Source of the DNA: Pseudoalteromonas luteoviolacea NCIMB 1942
GTDB taxonomy: Bacteria; Pseudomonadota; Gammaproteobacteria; Enterobacterales; Alteromonadaceae
Length of the DNA stretch: 64,000 nt
Assembly (NCBI RefSeq): GCF_001625595.1
Contig: NZ_AUXT01000150.1
Span: forward strand, 1-64,000
Direction of reading: 5' to 3'
The stretch's first letter is position 1, and every line of letters starts with the position of its first letter. This document shows, piece by piece, positions 45,529 to 55,319 of the stretch. The position numbers and the translations under genes were made by a program. A model generated the notes under the pieces. The model made no database searches. It was not told the DNA's origin and saw nothing but the letters and a program-made list of their open reading frames with translations.

Positions 45529-45615
45529 TGGTGCCCGGGGCCGGACTTGAACCGGCACGCTGTTACCAGCGAGGGATTTTAAATCCCTTGTGTCTACCAA
45601 TTCCACCACCCGGGC
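45529..45615 (-). tRNA. tRNA-Leu(TAA)
   Basis: 87 nt with encoded CCA, only 8 bp from the neighbouring Gly gene; identical to the other Leu copies. Confidence 0.95.
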
Positions 45616-45653
45616 ATCGGGTTTGCTTTCGCATGTGGATGTTGTTGAGAAAA

Positions 45654-45727
45654 TGGAGGCGGAACCCGGAGTCGAACCGAGGTGGACGGATTTGCAATCC
45701 GCTGCATGGCCACTCTGCCATTCCGCC
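45654..45727 (-). tRNA. tRNA-Cys(GCA)
   Basis: 74 nt with encoded CCA, anticodon GCA; one-base difference from the copy at 45139. Confidence 0.95.
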
Positions 45728-45745
45728 ATACTCTTCAAAAAGAGT

Positions 45746-45821
45746 TGGAGCGAGTAACGAGGTTCGAACTCGTGACCTCGACCTTGGCAAGGTCGCGCTC
45801 TACCAGCTGAGCTATACTCGC
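45746..45821 (-). tRNA. tRNA-Gly(GCC)
   Basis: 76 nt with encoded CCA; first tRNA after the promoter. The order Gly-Cys-Leu downstream of pgsA matches the glyW-cysT-leuZ arrangement of enterobacteria. Confidence 0.95.
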
Positions 45822-45887
45822 ATTGTAATTAAAACTCTTAAGTGAGCCTTAACAACATTTCGTTTTGATGACTGTTGTCTCTCAACA

Positions 45888-45922
45888 CGGACGCATTCTA
45901 CAGAACTTAATGGATGCGTCAA
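45888..45922 (-). promoter_or_regulatory. tRNA array promoter
   Basis: On the minus strand TTGACG (45922-45917), a 16-bp spacer, and TAGAAT (45900-45895) are followed by a GC-rich GCGTCC discriminator typical of stable-RNA promoters. The first tRNA begins about 65 bp downstream. Confidence 0.8.
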
Positions 45923-45993
45923 TATAAAAAATGAATGTTTTTAACTGTTTGCTTATTTTTTATCTAAAGCGTTCTGTAATTGCTCAACACCAG

Positions 45994-46539
45994 TTAAGAT
46001 TTAAGCAATTCTCCTTTCGCCGCAAGCAAATATTGCAACATTGAGACAATAGTCAGTACAGTCGCTATGGCCAAAAGAGCGTAACTCAACGTAATCATCC
46101 ATGGGGCAAACTGCCAAATAAGGCCGATTATGGCGAGCATCTGGACAGCCGTTTTAAATTTACCTAAGTTGGATACTGCCACACTGGCTCGCTTGCCGAG
46201 TCCAGCCATCCACTCTCTTAACGCTGAAATAACGATTTCACGGCTAATAATAATTACAGCGGCAAGTGTTACTAAAACATTTTGATAGTGCGCGGCAATC
46301 AACACTAATGCGACACTGACCATAACTTTATCAGCGACGGGATCTAAAAACGCACCAAATGGCGTAGACTGGTTTAGCTTGCGAGCTAGATACCCATCTA
46401 ATATATCGGTAATAGAGGCCAACCAGAATATAAAGGCGGCAGCAAAAAAAGCCCATGTGTATGGCAAATAAAACACCACGGCAAATACTGGGATGAGAAA
46501 CAACCTAAATGTTGTGAGCGTGTTTGGAATATTCCACAT
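45994..46539 (-). CDS. pgsA: CDP-diacylglycerol-glycerol-3-phosphate 3-phosphatidyltransferase
   Basis: A 181-residue inner-membrane enzyme that makes phosphatidylglycerophosphate, the committed step to phosphatidylglycerol and cardiolipin. It has the CDP-alcohol phosphotransferase motif DGYLARKLNQSTPFGAFLDPVAD (DGxxAR...G...D...D, about 40-62) and several helices, and starts NIPNTLTTFRL as the family does. It follows uvrC in the conserved uvrY-uvrC-pgsA-tRNA order. Confidence 0.96.
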   Translation of the reverse strand: MWNIPNTLTTFRLFLIPVFAVVFYLPYTWAFFAAAFIFWLASITDILDGYLARKLNQSTPFGAFLDPVADKVMVSVALVLIAAHYQNVLVTLAAVIIISREIVISALREWMAGLGKRASVAVSNLGKFKTAVQMLAIIGLIWQFAPWMITLSYALLAIATVLTIVSMLQYLLAAKGELLKS

Positions 46540-46581
46540 AACTACTTAGAGAATTCTTTTTCTATATGTTCGCACGAAGCA

Positions 46582-48405
46582 TTAAGCTTTGTCATGCAAA
46601 TGATTAAATATCTTTTCAGCCAACTCAGGACTGATCCCAGGCACTTGCCCTAATTGTTGTAGATTTGCTGATTTAACGCCTTGCAGTCCCCCTAAATATT
46701 TAAGCAACGTCTGTCGTCTTTTGCTTCCAACACCCGCGATCTCCTCAAGTACCGACTGAGTGCGTTGCTTCTGACGTTTATTTCGGTGCCCAGCAATGGC
46801 AAATCGGTGCGATTCGTCCCGAATATGCTGAATGAGATGCAATGCTGGCGAATCGCTATCTAGATTAATGGTTTTACGCCCGCCGTCAAATAACAATGTC
46901 TCTAATCCCGGCTTTCGACTGGTTCCTTTAGCCACACCAATCAACATGGGCATTTTGTCTAGCTGCCAATCTTCAAAAAAGGCTTCCGCTCTGGCAAGCT
47001 GGCCCTTACCCCCATCGATAAAGATAATCTCAGGAACTTTTTGCTCATCGGTCATTTTGGCATAGCGTTTTTTTAACGCGAAGTCCATCGCCGCATAATC
47101 ATCTCCAGGGGTAATTCCCGTCACGTTGTAGCGTCTGTACTCTCTCGTATTGGGGCCCTGTCCATCAAAAACAACGCAAGACGCGACCGTGTTTTCTCCC
47201 ATAGTGTGGCTAATATCAAAACACTCCATGCGACTAATATCAGTAAGCCCTACTGCATCTTTTAGCATCGCGTAACGTTTACTAATCGCATCCTGCGCAC
47301 TTTGTTTAACCATAATGCTGTTGTGCGCATTTTTATTCGCCAATGCCAGATATTGCGCGCGCTCTGCCCGCACATTAACTCTCAATTGCACTTTTCTTTT
47401 TGCTAACAGCGTCAAGCCTGCTGCCAAATCCGCTCGTTCAGATACGTCAAAGGGCAACACAATGTCATTTGCTATCCGCGCATTTGAACCATTAGATATA
47501 TAGTACTGCCCTATAAAAGACGTCAATATCTCATCGTCATTGGAGTCTTTTGGCACTTTGGGGAAATAAGTTTTACTGCCCAGTATTTTGTGATCTCGAA
47601 TCATCAACATATGGATCGCACATAACCCATTGTGCTGCGTAAAGCCAATGACATCCATTTCGGCAAAGTTACCAGCTACGGATTGCTGCTCTTGCATTTG
47701 TCTTAGTAACGCAATTTGATCTCGGTATTTAGCGGCATCTTCAAAGTTTAACGAGATACTAGCCTGCTCCATCTTGGCAACCAAAGCTTCGATTACAAGA
47801 TGTGACTTACCGCTTAAAAATTGCCTCACTAGATCAACTTGATTGCTGTACTCTTCATCTGAGACTTTCTCAACACACGGTGCGGAGCAACGCTTGAGTT
47901 GATGTTGCAGGCATGGACGGCTTCTTGCACGGTAATAGACATCTTCACACTGACGTACAGGAAAGATTTTTTGCATCAAGCGTAAGCTCTCCGATACCGC
48001 CGCGCTGCTTGGAAATGGACCAAAGTACTCACCCTTTTGTTTGCGTGATCCTCTGTGAAAAGCAAGCCGAGGGTGACGATGATCAGTCAGTAAAATATAG
48101 GGGTAAGATTTATCATCACGCAGTAAAATATTGTATCTGGGCTGATATTTCTTAATCAGGTTATTTTCTAAAAGAAGCGCTTCAGTTTCGGTGTTGGTTA
48201 ATGTGACTTCTATGTTGGCAATATTACTCACCAAAACCTGAGTCTTACTGTCTGGAATATTGCTACGAAAGTAGCTGCTGACACGCTTTTTAAGGTTTTT
48301 TGCCTTGCCGACATAGATAACCTGATGTTCTTTATCGTACATACGATATACACCAGGTTCAGTGGTCAACGTTTTTAAAAACGGTTTATGATCAAATACA
48401 GCCAT
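46582..48405 (-). CDS. uvrC: UvrABC excinuclease subunit C
   Basis: A 607-residue nucleotide-excision-repair nuclease that makes both incisions around a lesion. The N-terminal GIY-YIG domain (GVYRMYDKEHQVIYVGKAKNLKKRV) makes the 3' cut, a UVR motif near 205-240 (ISLNFEDAAKYRDQI) binds UvrB, an RNase H-like domain (ECFDISHTMGE.. ..FIDGGKGQ) makes the 5' cut, and a C-terminal helix-hairpin-helix (LEEIAGVGSKRRQTLLKYLGG) binds DNA. Eight bp separate it from uvrY. Full length, intact. Confidence 0.98.
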   Translation of the reverse strand: MAVFDHKPFLKTLTTEPGVYRMYDKEHQVIYVGKAKNLKKRVSSYFRSNIPDSKTQVLVSNIANIEVTLTNTETEALLLENNLIKKYQPRYNILLRDDKSYPYILLTDHRHPRLAFHRGSRKQKGEYFGPFPSSAAVSESLRLMQKIFPVRQCEDVYYRARSRPCLQHQLKRCSAPCVEKVSDEEYSNQVDLVRQFLSGKSHLVIEALVAKMEQASISLNFEDAAKYRDQIALLRQMQEQQSVAGNFAEMDVIGFTQHNGLCAIHMLMIRDHKILGSKTYFPKVPKDSNDDEILTSFIGQYYISNGSNARIANDIVLPFDVSERADLAAGLTLLAKRKVQLRVNVRAERAQYLALANKNAHNSIMVKQSAQDAISKRYAMLKDAVGLTDISRMECFDISHTMGENTVASCVVFDGQGPNTREYRRYNVTGITPGDDYAAMDFALKKRYAKMTDEQKVPEIIFIDGGKGQLARAEAFFEDWQLDKMPMLIGVAKGTSRKPGLETLLFDGGRKTINLDSDSPALHLIQHIRDESHRFAIAGHRNKRQKQRTQSVLEEIAGVGSKRRQTLLKYLGGLQGVKSANLQQLGQVPGISPELAEKIFNHLHDKA

Positions 48406-48413
48406 TAAAGTGG

Positions 48414-49064
48414 TTAACGAGAGCTATCTATATCGATCATTTTATGACGAATGGCCAAATGAGTTAGTTCAACATTTCCGCTGACATCCAGTTTTTCAAA
48501 CATTCTATAGCGATAACTGTTCACGGTTTTAGAGCTCAAGTTCAGTCGTTCTGCAATATCTTGGGCTTTTTCACCTTTGGTGATCATCAACATAATTTGC
48601 AGCTCTCTATCAGACAGAGATTGAAATGGGTTTTCATCCACTTTACCGCTAAATTGCGCCAACGCTATCTGCTGTGCAATTTCAGGTGCAATATAACGCT
48701 GCCCAGAGTTTACCGAACGAATTGCATTGATCATTTCATCTGGACCCGCACTTTTGGTTAAATAACCATGCGCGCCAATTTGCATCACCTTACTTGGAAA
48801 TGGATCTTCACAGTGCACGGTTAACACGATAACTTTTACGTCTGGACAGTAACGACAAATCTTTTTCGTTGCTTCCAAACCACCAATTCCTGGCATATTC
48901 ATGTCCATTAATACGATATCAGGTTCATTTTGACGGCAAAAAGTCACCGCTTCTTCCCCAGTTTTAGCCTCTCCGACCACCTTGAAACCACGCACATCAT
49001 CTAAGATGCGCTTGATCCCAGTCCTTACAAGTTCATGATCATCAACTAAAAGTACGTTAATCAA
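48414..49064 (-). CDS. uvrY: UvrY/GacA-type response regulator
   Basis: A 216-residue LuxR/NarL-type regulator: receiver with phospho-acceptor D54 (VLMDMNMPG) and a C-terminal HTH (LSDRELQIMLMITKGEKAQDIAERLNLSSKTVNSYRYRMFEKL). In gammaproteobacteria this protein, with the BarA/GacS kinase, drives small RNAs of the Csr/Rsm system. Identity is supported by its place directly upstream of uvrC. Confidence 0.95.
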   Translation of the reverse strand: MINVLLVDDHELVRTGIKRILDDVRGFKVVGEAKTGEEAVTFCRQNEPDIVLMDMNMPGIGGLEATKKICRYCPDVKVIVLTVHCEDPFPSKVMQIGAHGYLTKSAGPDEMINAIRSVNSGQRYIAPEIAQQIALAQFSGKVDENPFQSLSDRELQIMLMITKGEKAQDIAERLNLSSKTVNSYRYRMFEKLDVSGNVELTHLAIRHKMIDIDSSR

Positions 49065-49208
49065 TGGAACATCCTCACGCTAGCCCTTGGTAAATAAAAT
49101 CTTATCGATTTGCTTTGCGAGATTAACACATAATTCCGCAAAGCATAATCAATTACATCATTCCATTTAGTAAATATACGAATATTTTCTTAATTCGATA
49201 TTAAACTG

Positions 49209-50354
49209 CTATCCCTTTTCGGAAAATCGGTTAACCCACAGTGCAATCACGCCATCGCCTGTTACATTACATGCTGTGCCGAAGCTATCTTGCGCCAAGT
49301 ACAGTGCAATCATCAGTGCTATCGCACTTTCGTCAAACCCGAGCATTGAAGTTAATAGACCCAGAGCTGACATAACAGCACCACCTGGTGCGCCTGGTGC
49401 AGCAATCATTACAACACCCAACATAAAAATAAATGGCAGCATCTCAATTAACGATGGTACAGCCATAGTTGGTGATAGGAACATAACAGCCATTGCACAC
49501 GTTACAATCGTAATGGTTGAGCCCGATAAATGGATTGTAGCACATAAAGGAACTGAGAAGTTTGCGACTTCTTCAGATACACCATTCGATTTACTCGCTC
49601 TTAGCGATACAGGGATCGTAGCCGCACTCGACATAGTACCAATCGCTGTAAAGTAAGCAGGGAGCATATTTTTAACCAATTCTATAGGACTGCGCTTTAA
49701 CATTAAGCCAGTTACGACAAAGAGCGTTGTCAACCACAGCCAGTGCATTGCCACTGCGGCAACGAGCACCACACCAAAAGTACTTAGTGTATCAACGACT
49801 GTGCCAGCTACTGCCATTTCGGCAAAAACACCCGCTATATAAAAAGGTAACGCTGGAATGATGACTTTAGCGAGTAAAGCATCAATCACATCACGCCCTT
49901 GATCAACAACATCTTTTAGCTGCACAAGGTTCAGTTGGCTAATGCCAATACCAAATATGAAGGCCGCCGCTAACGCCGTCATTACACCCATAATAGGTGG
50001 AATTTCTAGTTGAATGTACCCTTTTAACTCGGCGCCTTTTGCCGCCTCGTAGGCGATACTACCTTCAAAAAATCCTGTTGCAGCTAATACCAATAGCACG
50101 GCTAAAGTACCTGCAATCACGGTTGAGCCATAGGCAAACCCTACGGTCTTACCCAAAAGGTGGCCTGACGCCTTAGGTAAACCAGCAATACCTGATGCAA
50201 TGAAAAACAAAATAATTAGAGGAATAGTGAAGCTAATTAACTGACCTATGATTACTTTTGCTGTGTAAAGTAGTTCTGTTATACCCACTGGCAGATATAA
50301 ACCTGCCAAAATACCACCCAAGATACCGGCGATAAGCTTTATTATTAGAGACAT
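49209..50354 (-). CDS. sodium:dicarboxylate/amino-acid symporter (DAACS family)
   Basis: A 381-residue transporter of the glutamate/dicarboxylate:cation family. The serine-rich reentrant-loop region (SSAATIPVSLRASKSNGV) and the later GAPGGAVMSALGLL and NVTGDGVIALWVNRF segments fit the substrate- and sodium-binding C-terminal half. It is slightly shorter than typical members (about 400-430). Substrate (glutamate, aspartate, C4-dicarboxylate or serine/threonine) is not resolvable. Monocistronic. Confidence 0.9.
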   Translation of the reverse strand: MSLIIKLIAGILGGILAGLYLPVGITELLYTAKVIIGQLISFTIPLIILFFIASGIAGLPKASGHLLGKTVGFAYGSTVIAGTLAVLLVLAATGFFEGSIAYEAAKGAELKGYIQLEIPPIMGVMTALAAAFIFGIGISQLNLVQLKDVVDQGRDVIDALLAKVIIPALPFYIAGVFAEMAVAGTVVDTLSTFGVVLVAAVAMHWLWLTTLFVVTGLMLKRSPIELVKNMLPAYFTAIGTMSSAATIPVSLRASKSNGVSEEVANFSVPLCATIHLSGSTITIVTCAMAVMFLSPTMAVPSLIEMLPFIFMLGVVMIAAPGAPGGAVMSALGLLTSMLGFDESAIALMIALYLAQDSFGTACNVTGDGVIALWVNRFSEKG

Positions 50355-50552
50355 TTTTTTGCCCGAATCACATTAATTTGAGCCCCTTTTTACCATGTTT
50401 TTACCCCTTAGGTATACAAATGCGATACTTTAACTGCATCTGATTTACCTTATTTCACCTGAAATTAACGCAGTCCAACGAGAAATAATTGAGGCGCTTA
50501 TACTATTATTATTTAATTAACACCTCATTCGACTGAGAATAAATCTTTTACC

Positions 50553-52853
50553 ATGTTAAGAAGTACTAGTTATACTTGTGCACTTTTACTTTCAATGAGT
50601 GCGCTCGCACAAAAAGCAACAATAGACATTCCTTACTTACCTGAGTCAGCAAAAATTGATGGTAATGTTCACGATCCGGTTTGGCAAAAAGCCAAAACGA
50701 TTGCCATTGATAATGTCAATTGGCCTCATGATAATGTTGCCAGCCTAGTCAAAACCGAAGCGCTCGTCTATGAAAATGGCAGCTCGCTATTTGTCGCCTT
50801 TATTGCCAAAGATCCAAACCCAGATCAAATCAGAGTTCATTACCGAGATAGAGATAAAATTTGGAACGATGATCTAGTAGGTATCAAGATAGATTCACTG
50901 AATACCAGTCGTAACGCATACCAGTTTTTTATAAACCCTTTAGGCGTACAACTGGACTCCATAGAAGATGAACTCACCAAGAATGAAAATGCATCTTGGA
51001 ATGGTATCTGGACAAGTAAGGGCATAATTTCACAGGATGGCTATACAGTAGAAGTAGAAATCCCACTGCGAGTTCTAAACTTTGACGACAGTATAAAGAC
51101 CAAAACAATGGCGATGGAGTTTTTACGTTTCTTGCCAAGAGATGAACGTTTGCGTATTTCAAATATGCAACTGGATCACAATAACAGCTGCTGGATATGT
51201 CAAATGCCCCTGTTTAGCGGCTTTGAACAAGCAACACAAAGCAGTAATATCACCATAACCCCAGCACTGGCAATCGCCAACTCTCAAACTCGTGATATTG
51301 ATGGCAATCAAGTACCTGACTTTGAAGATGATACAGACTATGAACCTGGCTTAGACGTAAAGTGGGCTGTTACACCCGACACGACATTAAATCTCACACT
51401 AAACCCTGACTTCTCTCAAGTAGAAACCGATACTGGGCAATTAAGTGTCAACAACAGTTTTAGTCTGTTCTTCCCTGAAAAGCGCGCTTTTTTCCTTGAA
51501 AATGACGATTACTTTTCGTCTCACTTGAACTTGGTCCACACCCGTAATGTCGCGTCTCCTGATTATGGGGTCAAAGTGACTAGCAGCAAGCAAGGCCATA
51601 CCTTTGCCGGATTCGTAGCAAATGATGAAATCACAAATGTACTTATTCCTGGCAATTTGGGGTCCAGCATTGTGTCTTTAGAGCAGAAAAGCGAAAACGC
51701 TGCATTGCGGTATCGCTATGATATCGATAGTAATTTGTCCATTGGAGCCACCAGCACAGTAAGGCAAAGCGAAGATTATCGCAACCAAGTCATCAGTGTA
51801 GATAGTAAATATCGTCCGACTAAGCACGACACCATAAAGATACAGGCAACGGCAACAGATACACGATATGACAAACACTTTATTGATGAAGTTTGCGACG
51901 ATGAAACCCTCGATGACTGTGAGTTAGACGAAAGTGTATTACGTGTGCTCAATGACGATGACAAGCAAGGTATGGGCTACTTGGCAAGCTATGAGCACAA
52001 TCGTAAGCATTGGCGCGCATTCAGCTCCTATAGAAGTTATGAGTCAGCTTTTCGAGCTGACATGGGCTTTTTATCGCAAGTTGACTTTAATAAGTTTGTA
52101 ACCGGGTTTGAGTATCGCTGGTACGGCAAAGACGATAGCTGGTGGAATCGTGCCAACTGGTATACTGATTGGGATATTACGCATAATGAGGATGGCGAAC
52201 TACTAGAAAAAGAAGTGCAATCAAGCTTTAAGTTGCAAGGGCCTCTGCAAAGCGTTATCGAATTCGGTGTCGACCATCGAAAACGCACCGGACTTAGGCT
52301 AGATGAATCGATACTTTCTATTGATGGAAATACAGATCTGTTTACAGAAAACACCCAATGGGCCTATTTTGAAATGAAGCCAAAAGCAGGTGTTTTTGCA
52401 GCGTTAAACCTCAACACAGGTAATCGAGTAGATTTAGCGAACAATCGCCTAGGGCAAAGATACTTGATTAAACCGACTCTGAATTTTAATCTCGGTAGGC
52501 ACTTTGAAGTTAAATTGAGGCATACCTTCGAGCGATTTGAGCATCAAGGAGACAATGTATACACGGCTAACCTCTCTGATGCGCGCTTTACATATCAATT
52601 CGGGATCAATAGTTTCATCAGGCTCGCTGTGATTAATCTAGATATTGAACGAAATCTGCAAAAATATATTGATGACGTTGATAGTAAGTACAAAAAGTTG
52701 AGTACCCAACTACTCTACTCATACAAACTAAACCCCGAAACCGTGTTATTTGTTGGCTATTCTGATAGTGGTTACCAAGACGACGACCTGACTCATATCA
52801 CCAAAGACAACAAAACCTTTTTTGCCAAATTCAGCTACGCTTGGTTGTTGTAG
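50553..52853 (+). CDS. CBM9-like / DUF5916 outer-membrane protein
   Basis: A 766-residue secreted protein. Signal peptide (about 1-19), then a carbohydrate-binding family 9-like domain (about 25-210, AKIDGNVHDPVWQKAKT...EALVYENGSSLFVAFIAKDPNP), then the DUF5916 region (FFPEKRAFFLENDDYFSS), which forms a beta-barrel of many amphipathic strands to the C-terminus. Such proteins are common in marine polysaccharide or peptide degraders but their role is not established. Closed by a strong terminator. Confidence 0.85.
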   Translation: MLRSTSYTCALLLSMSALAQKATIDIPYLPESAKIDGNVHDPVWQKAKTIAIDNVNWPHDNVASLVKTEALVYENGSSLFVAFIAKDPNPDQIRVHYRDRDKIWNDDLVGIKIDSLNTSRNAYQFFINPLGVQLDSIEDELTKNENASWNGIWTSKGIISQDGYTVEVEIPLRVLNFDDSIKTKTMAMEFLRFLPRDERLRISNMQLDHNNSCWICQMPLFSGFEQATQSSNITITPALAIANSQTRDIDGNQVPDFEDDTDYEPGLDVKWAVTPDTTLNLTLNPDFSQVETDTGQLSVNNSFSLFFPEKRAFFLENDDYFSSHLNLVHTRNVASPDYGVKVTSSKQGHTFAGFVANDEITNVLIPGNLGSSIVSLEQKSENAALRYRYDIDSNLSIGATSTVRQSEDYRNQVISVDSKYRPTKHDTIKIQATATDTRYDKHFIDEVCDDETLDDCELDESVLRVLNDDDKQGMGYLASYEHNRKHWRAFSSYRSYESAFRADMGFLSQVDFNKFVTGFEYRWYGKDDSWWNRANWYTDWDITHNEDGELLEKEVQSSFKLQGPLQSVIEFGVDHRKRTGLRLDESILSIDGNTDLFTENTQWAYFEMKPKAGVFAALNLNTGNRVDLANNRLGQRYLIKPTLNFNLGRHFEVKLRHTFERFEHQGDNVYTANLSDARFTYQFGINSFIRLAVINLDIERNLQKYIDDVDSKYKKLSTQLLYSYKLNPETVLFVGYSDSGYQDDDLTHITKDNKTFFAKFSYAWLL

Positions 52854-52862
52854 CAACCACAC

Positions 52863-52900
52863 GCTGCTAATTACTCTTAGTAATTAGCAGCTTATTTTAT
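52863..52900 (+). terminator. strong terminator
   Basis: Perfect 12-bp stem GCTGCTAATTAC/GTAATTAGCAGC, loop TCTTA, followed by TTATTTTAT, 10 bp after the stop codon of the DUF5916 gene. Confidence 0.88.
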
Positions 52901-53034
52901 ATTCATTCTGGATATAAGCTTTTTTAATATATCTTATAGCCATTCTTTACTTCTTGTTTTGTTTTCTGACCAGTAAAGTGTGACTATATTCATTATTTCT
53001 TAATAATAGTCCTAAGCTTATTCAAGGGAACACT

Positions 53035-54003
53035 ATGTCTAAAGTATTTTCAGATAACAGCCTAGCGATAGGCCAAACGCCAATCGTTAAATTAAACCGT
53101 GTTACAGGCGGTAACGTTTACGCTAAAGTTGAATCGCGCAACCCAAGCTTCAGTGTAAAGTGCCGTATTGGTGCTTCAATGATCTGGGAAGCAGAAAAGC
53201 AAGGTCTGTTAGGAGAAGGCAAAGAGCTAATTGAGCCTACTTCTGGTAATACAGGTATCGCATTGGCGTTCGTTGCAGCTTCTCGTGGCTACAAGCTAAC
53301 GCTCACAATGCCAAACACAATGAGCCTTGAACGTCGCAAGCTTTTAAAAGCACTCGGTGCTAACCTTGTCCTCACCGAGGGCGCAAAGGGCATGAAAGGT
53401 GCAATTGAAAAAGCAAATGAAATTCTTGAAAGCGACCCTTCAAAGTATGTTTTATTGCAACAATTTGAAAATCCAGCGAACCCTAAGATCCACTTCGAAA
53501 CAACAGGTCCAGAAATCTTTGAAGCACTTGAAGGCAATGTTGACTACTTCGTAGCGGGTGTTGGTACTGGTGGTACAATCACGGGTGTGAGCCGCTTCTT
53601 GAAACAAGAAAAAGGCCTAGGTGTAAAATCAATTGCGGTAGAGCCTACTGACTCTCCAGTAATTTCTCAAACGCTTGCCGGTGAAGAAGTCAAACCTGGT
53701 CCTCACAAAATTCAGGGTATAGGCGCGGGTTTCATACCTGGAAACCTAGATTTAGAACTTATCGACGGAACAGAGCAAGTGTCTAACGAAGATGCAATTG
53801 CAATGGCCCATCAGTTGATGAAGGACGAAGGTATCTTAGTCGGTATTTCTTCAGGTGCCGCAGTCGTGGCGGCTAAGCGCATTGCAGAAAAACCAGAGAA
53901 TGCAGACAAAAATATCGTAGTTATTTTACCAAGTGCTACTGAGCGTTACCTCTCTAGCCCAATGTTTGCTGATGAGTTCAGTGAACAAGAGTTGGTTCAA
54001 TAA
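53035..54003 (+). CDS. cysK: cysteine synthase A (O-acetylserine sulfhydrylase)
   Basis: A 322-residue PLP enzyme making cysteine from O-acetylserine and sulfide. PLP lysine is K42 (SFSVKCRIG); the substrate loop is [10 protein letters not shown], the PLP-phosphate glycine loop [10 protein letters not shown], and the C-terminal GISSGAA is conserved. The PSFSVKxR context and length fit CysK rather than CysM. AAGGGA precedes the ATG. Its own terminator follows. Confidence 0.96.
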   Translation: MSKVFSDNSLAIGQTPIVKLNRVTGGNVYAKVESRNPSFSVKCRIGASMIWEAEKQGLLGEGKELIEPTSGNTGIALAFVAASRGYKLTLTMPNTMSLERRKLLKALGANLVLTEGAKGMKGAIEKANEILESDPSKYVLLQQFENPANPKIHFETTGPEIFEALEGNVDYFVAGVGTGGTITGVSRFLKQEKGLGVKSIAVEPTDSPVISQTLAGEEVKPGPHKIQGIGAGFIPGNLDLELIDGTEQVSNEDAIAMAHQLMKDEGILVGISSGAAVVAAKRIAEKPENADKNIVVILPSATERYLSSPMFADEFSEQELVQ

Positions 54004-54386
54004 GCTTCAGTATTATAAGGCCAGCAATTTGCTGGCTTTTTTCTCATCAATTTACACAAATTACTCTCGCCTTTTTTAGTATTCTTACTAGACTAAAATA
54101 AATAACCTAAGCCAAAAATTCGGCATATTTTAGATTGCTAGACTTGTTTAATTATTGGTATCCAAACACTCAGAATAATTGTGTTTTTGCGTCAAAAGCC
54201 GTGACAAGAACGAAGCCGCCGTCATATTAGCCTACGAGGCAACTAATCATGCCAGTATCACAATAAAAATTTGTTTAAATCATCATTGATTGAAGTGAAA
54301 CAAGTTATGGCACTTTGATATTACAATGTTAAGTCGAGCAGATGGGCTGCTGATTTGAGTACCTTATTCGAATAAGGATAAATAAA
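54004..54386. other. intergenic region after cysK
   Basis: Holds the cysK terminator (54020-54043) and presumably the promoter of the solute-binding protein gene. The rest is AT-rich with no frame or repeat I can support. Confidence 0.4.
54020..54043 (+). terminator. cysK terminator
   Basis: GCCAGCA-ATT-TGCTGGC stem-loop followed by TTTTTTCTC, 17 bp after the cysK stop. Confidence 0.88.
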
Positions 54387-55289
54387 ATGAGACCACTAGT
54401 TTACTTTATGTTTGGTTATTTAGCCCTGTTTGCGACACCTGCCAATGCGAGTCTTCAGGTTGGCTTTTTCAAGTCTGGGCAATATCAGATGATCATGGGG
54501 GAACAGTACAAGAATGGTTATTTGTTTAGTAAAGACGCCACAAAAGAGAAGTTACACTTAGTAACGCTTGACTGGCCCCCTTATATCGGCGATCAACTAT
54601 GCAATAAAGGTTGGGTATTTCAATTTACGGTGTCTTTACTCGTAGATCAAGGCTACCCTGTTTACGTTGAGTTCTTGCCTTGGGCAAGGGCTGTCAAAGC
54701 CGTCGAAGCGGGCAAAGCAGATATACTTTTCCCAGAGTACTTTATTGAAGACGCTTCTCCGTCTGACAACTTTCCAGGCAAAACGCGACGAGAGCTACTG
54801 GCTTTATCCAATGCATTCCCAGGTGGAGAAATAGGCTTTTTAAAGCGGCGAGGTGAAGAAGATAAGTTTGCAGGCAACCTCAATGATTTAACAGGCACTA
54901 CAATCGGCGTTGTTAGGGGGTATCAGAATACGCCTGAGTTTGATGCTATGATGGACAATGATGAATTTGTTATCGTTGAAGCGGTCGATGATTTACAACT
55001 TGTGAAATTACTCGTGGGTAAACGCGTTGACCTAATAATAGGCGACCCTAAAGTGCTGCGTTTTACCGTCAGCTATTCTGAGCTATCTAAATCCGAAAAA
55101 GTGACATTACTTCGCGGACTTGAGGATGTAGAGCCCGCCTTACGCTACAACAATTTATTCTTTGCATTGAGTAAAAAGAAACCTAAATGGCGCTCGATAC
55201 TGAATGACATAAATAAAGGTCTTTATCTCTTTAACAACAGTGGTGAAACAGAGCGAATTATTGAAATTGGCAGTAACGAGTGTTACTAA
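54387..55289 (+). CDS. periplasmic solute-binding protein, SBP_bac_3 type
   Basis: A 300-residue periplasmic protein: signal peptide (to about 23, ANAS), then a type-II binding-protein fold (LVTLDWPPYIGDQLCNKGWVFQFTVSLLVDQGYPVYVEFLPWARAVKAVEAGKADI), the polar-amino-acid family pattern; it carries DLTGTTIGVVRGYQ as the second lobe. No transporter or kinase gene is next to it, as is frequent for Alteromonadales members of this family. Ligand unknown. Confidence 0.85.
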   Translation: MRPLVYFMFGYLALFATPANASLQVGFFKSGQYQMIMGEQYKNGYLFSKDATKEKLHLVTLDWPPYIGDQLCNKGWVFQFTVSLLVDQGYPVYVEFLPWARAVKAVEAGKADILFPEYFIEDASPSDNFPGKTRRELLALSNAFPGGEIGFLKRRGEEDKFAGNLNDLTGTTIGVVRGYQNTPEFDAMMDNDEFVIVEAVDDLQLVKLLVGKRVDLIIGDPKVLRFTVSYSELSKSEKVTLLRGLEDVEPALRYNNLFFALSKKKPKWRSILNDINKGLYLFNNSGETERIIEIGSNECY

Positions 55290-55296
55290 GTTTGCT

Positions 55297-55319
55297 AGGC
55301 GGCAGTGACCGCCTTTTTT
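55297..55319 (+). terminator. terminator after the solute-binding protein gene
   Basis: AGGCGG-CAGTGA-CCGCCT stem followed by six T. It abuts the convergent queE stop codon. Confidence 0.8.

Noticed and set aside
45015-45821. Regular repeated blocks that might suggest a repeat array or CRISPR
   Set aside because: The repeats are complete, foldable tRNA genes with CCA ends, and spacers are not of uniform length.
45177-45845. Open frames of 60-110 codons on both strands across the tRNA array
   Set aside because: They are translations of tRNA genes and repeat with them; none has a ribosome site.
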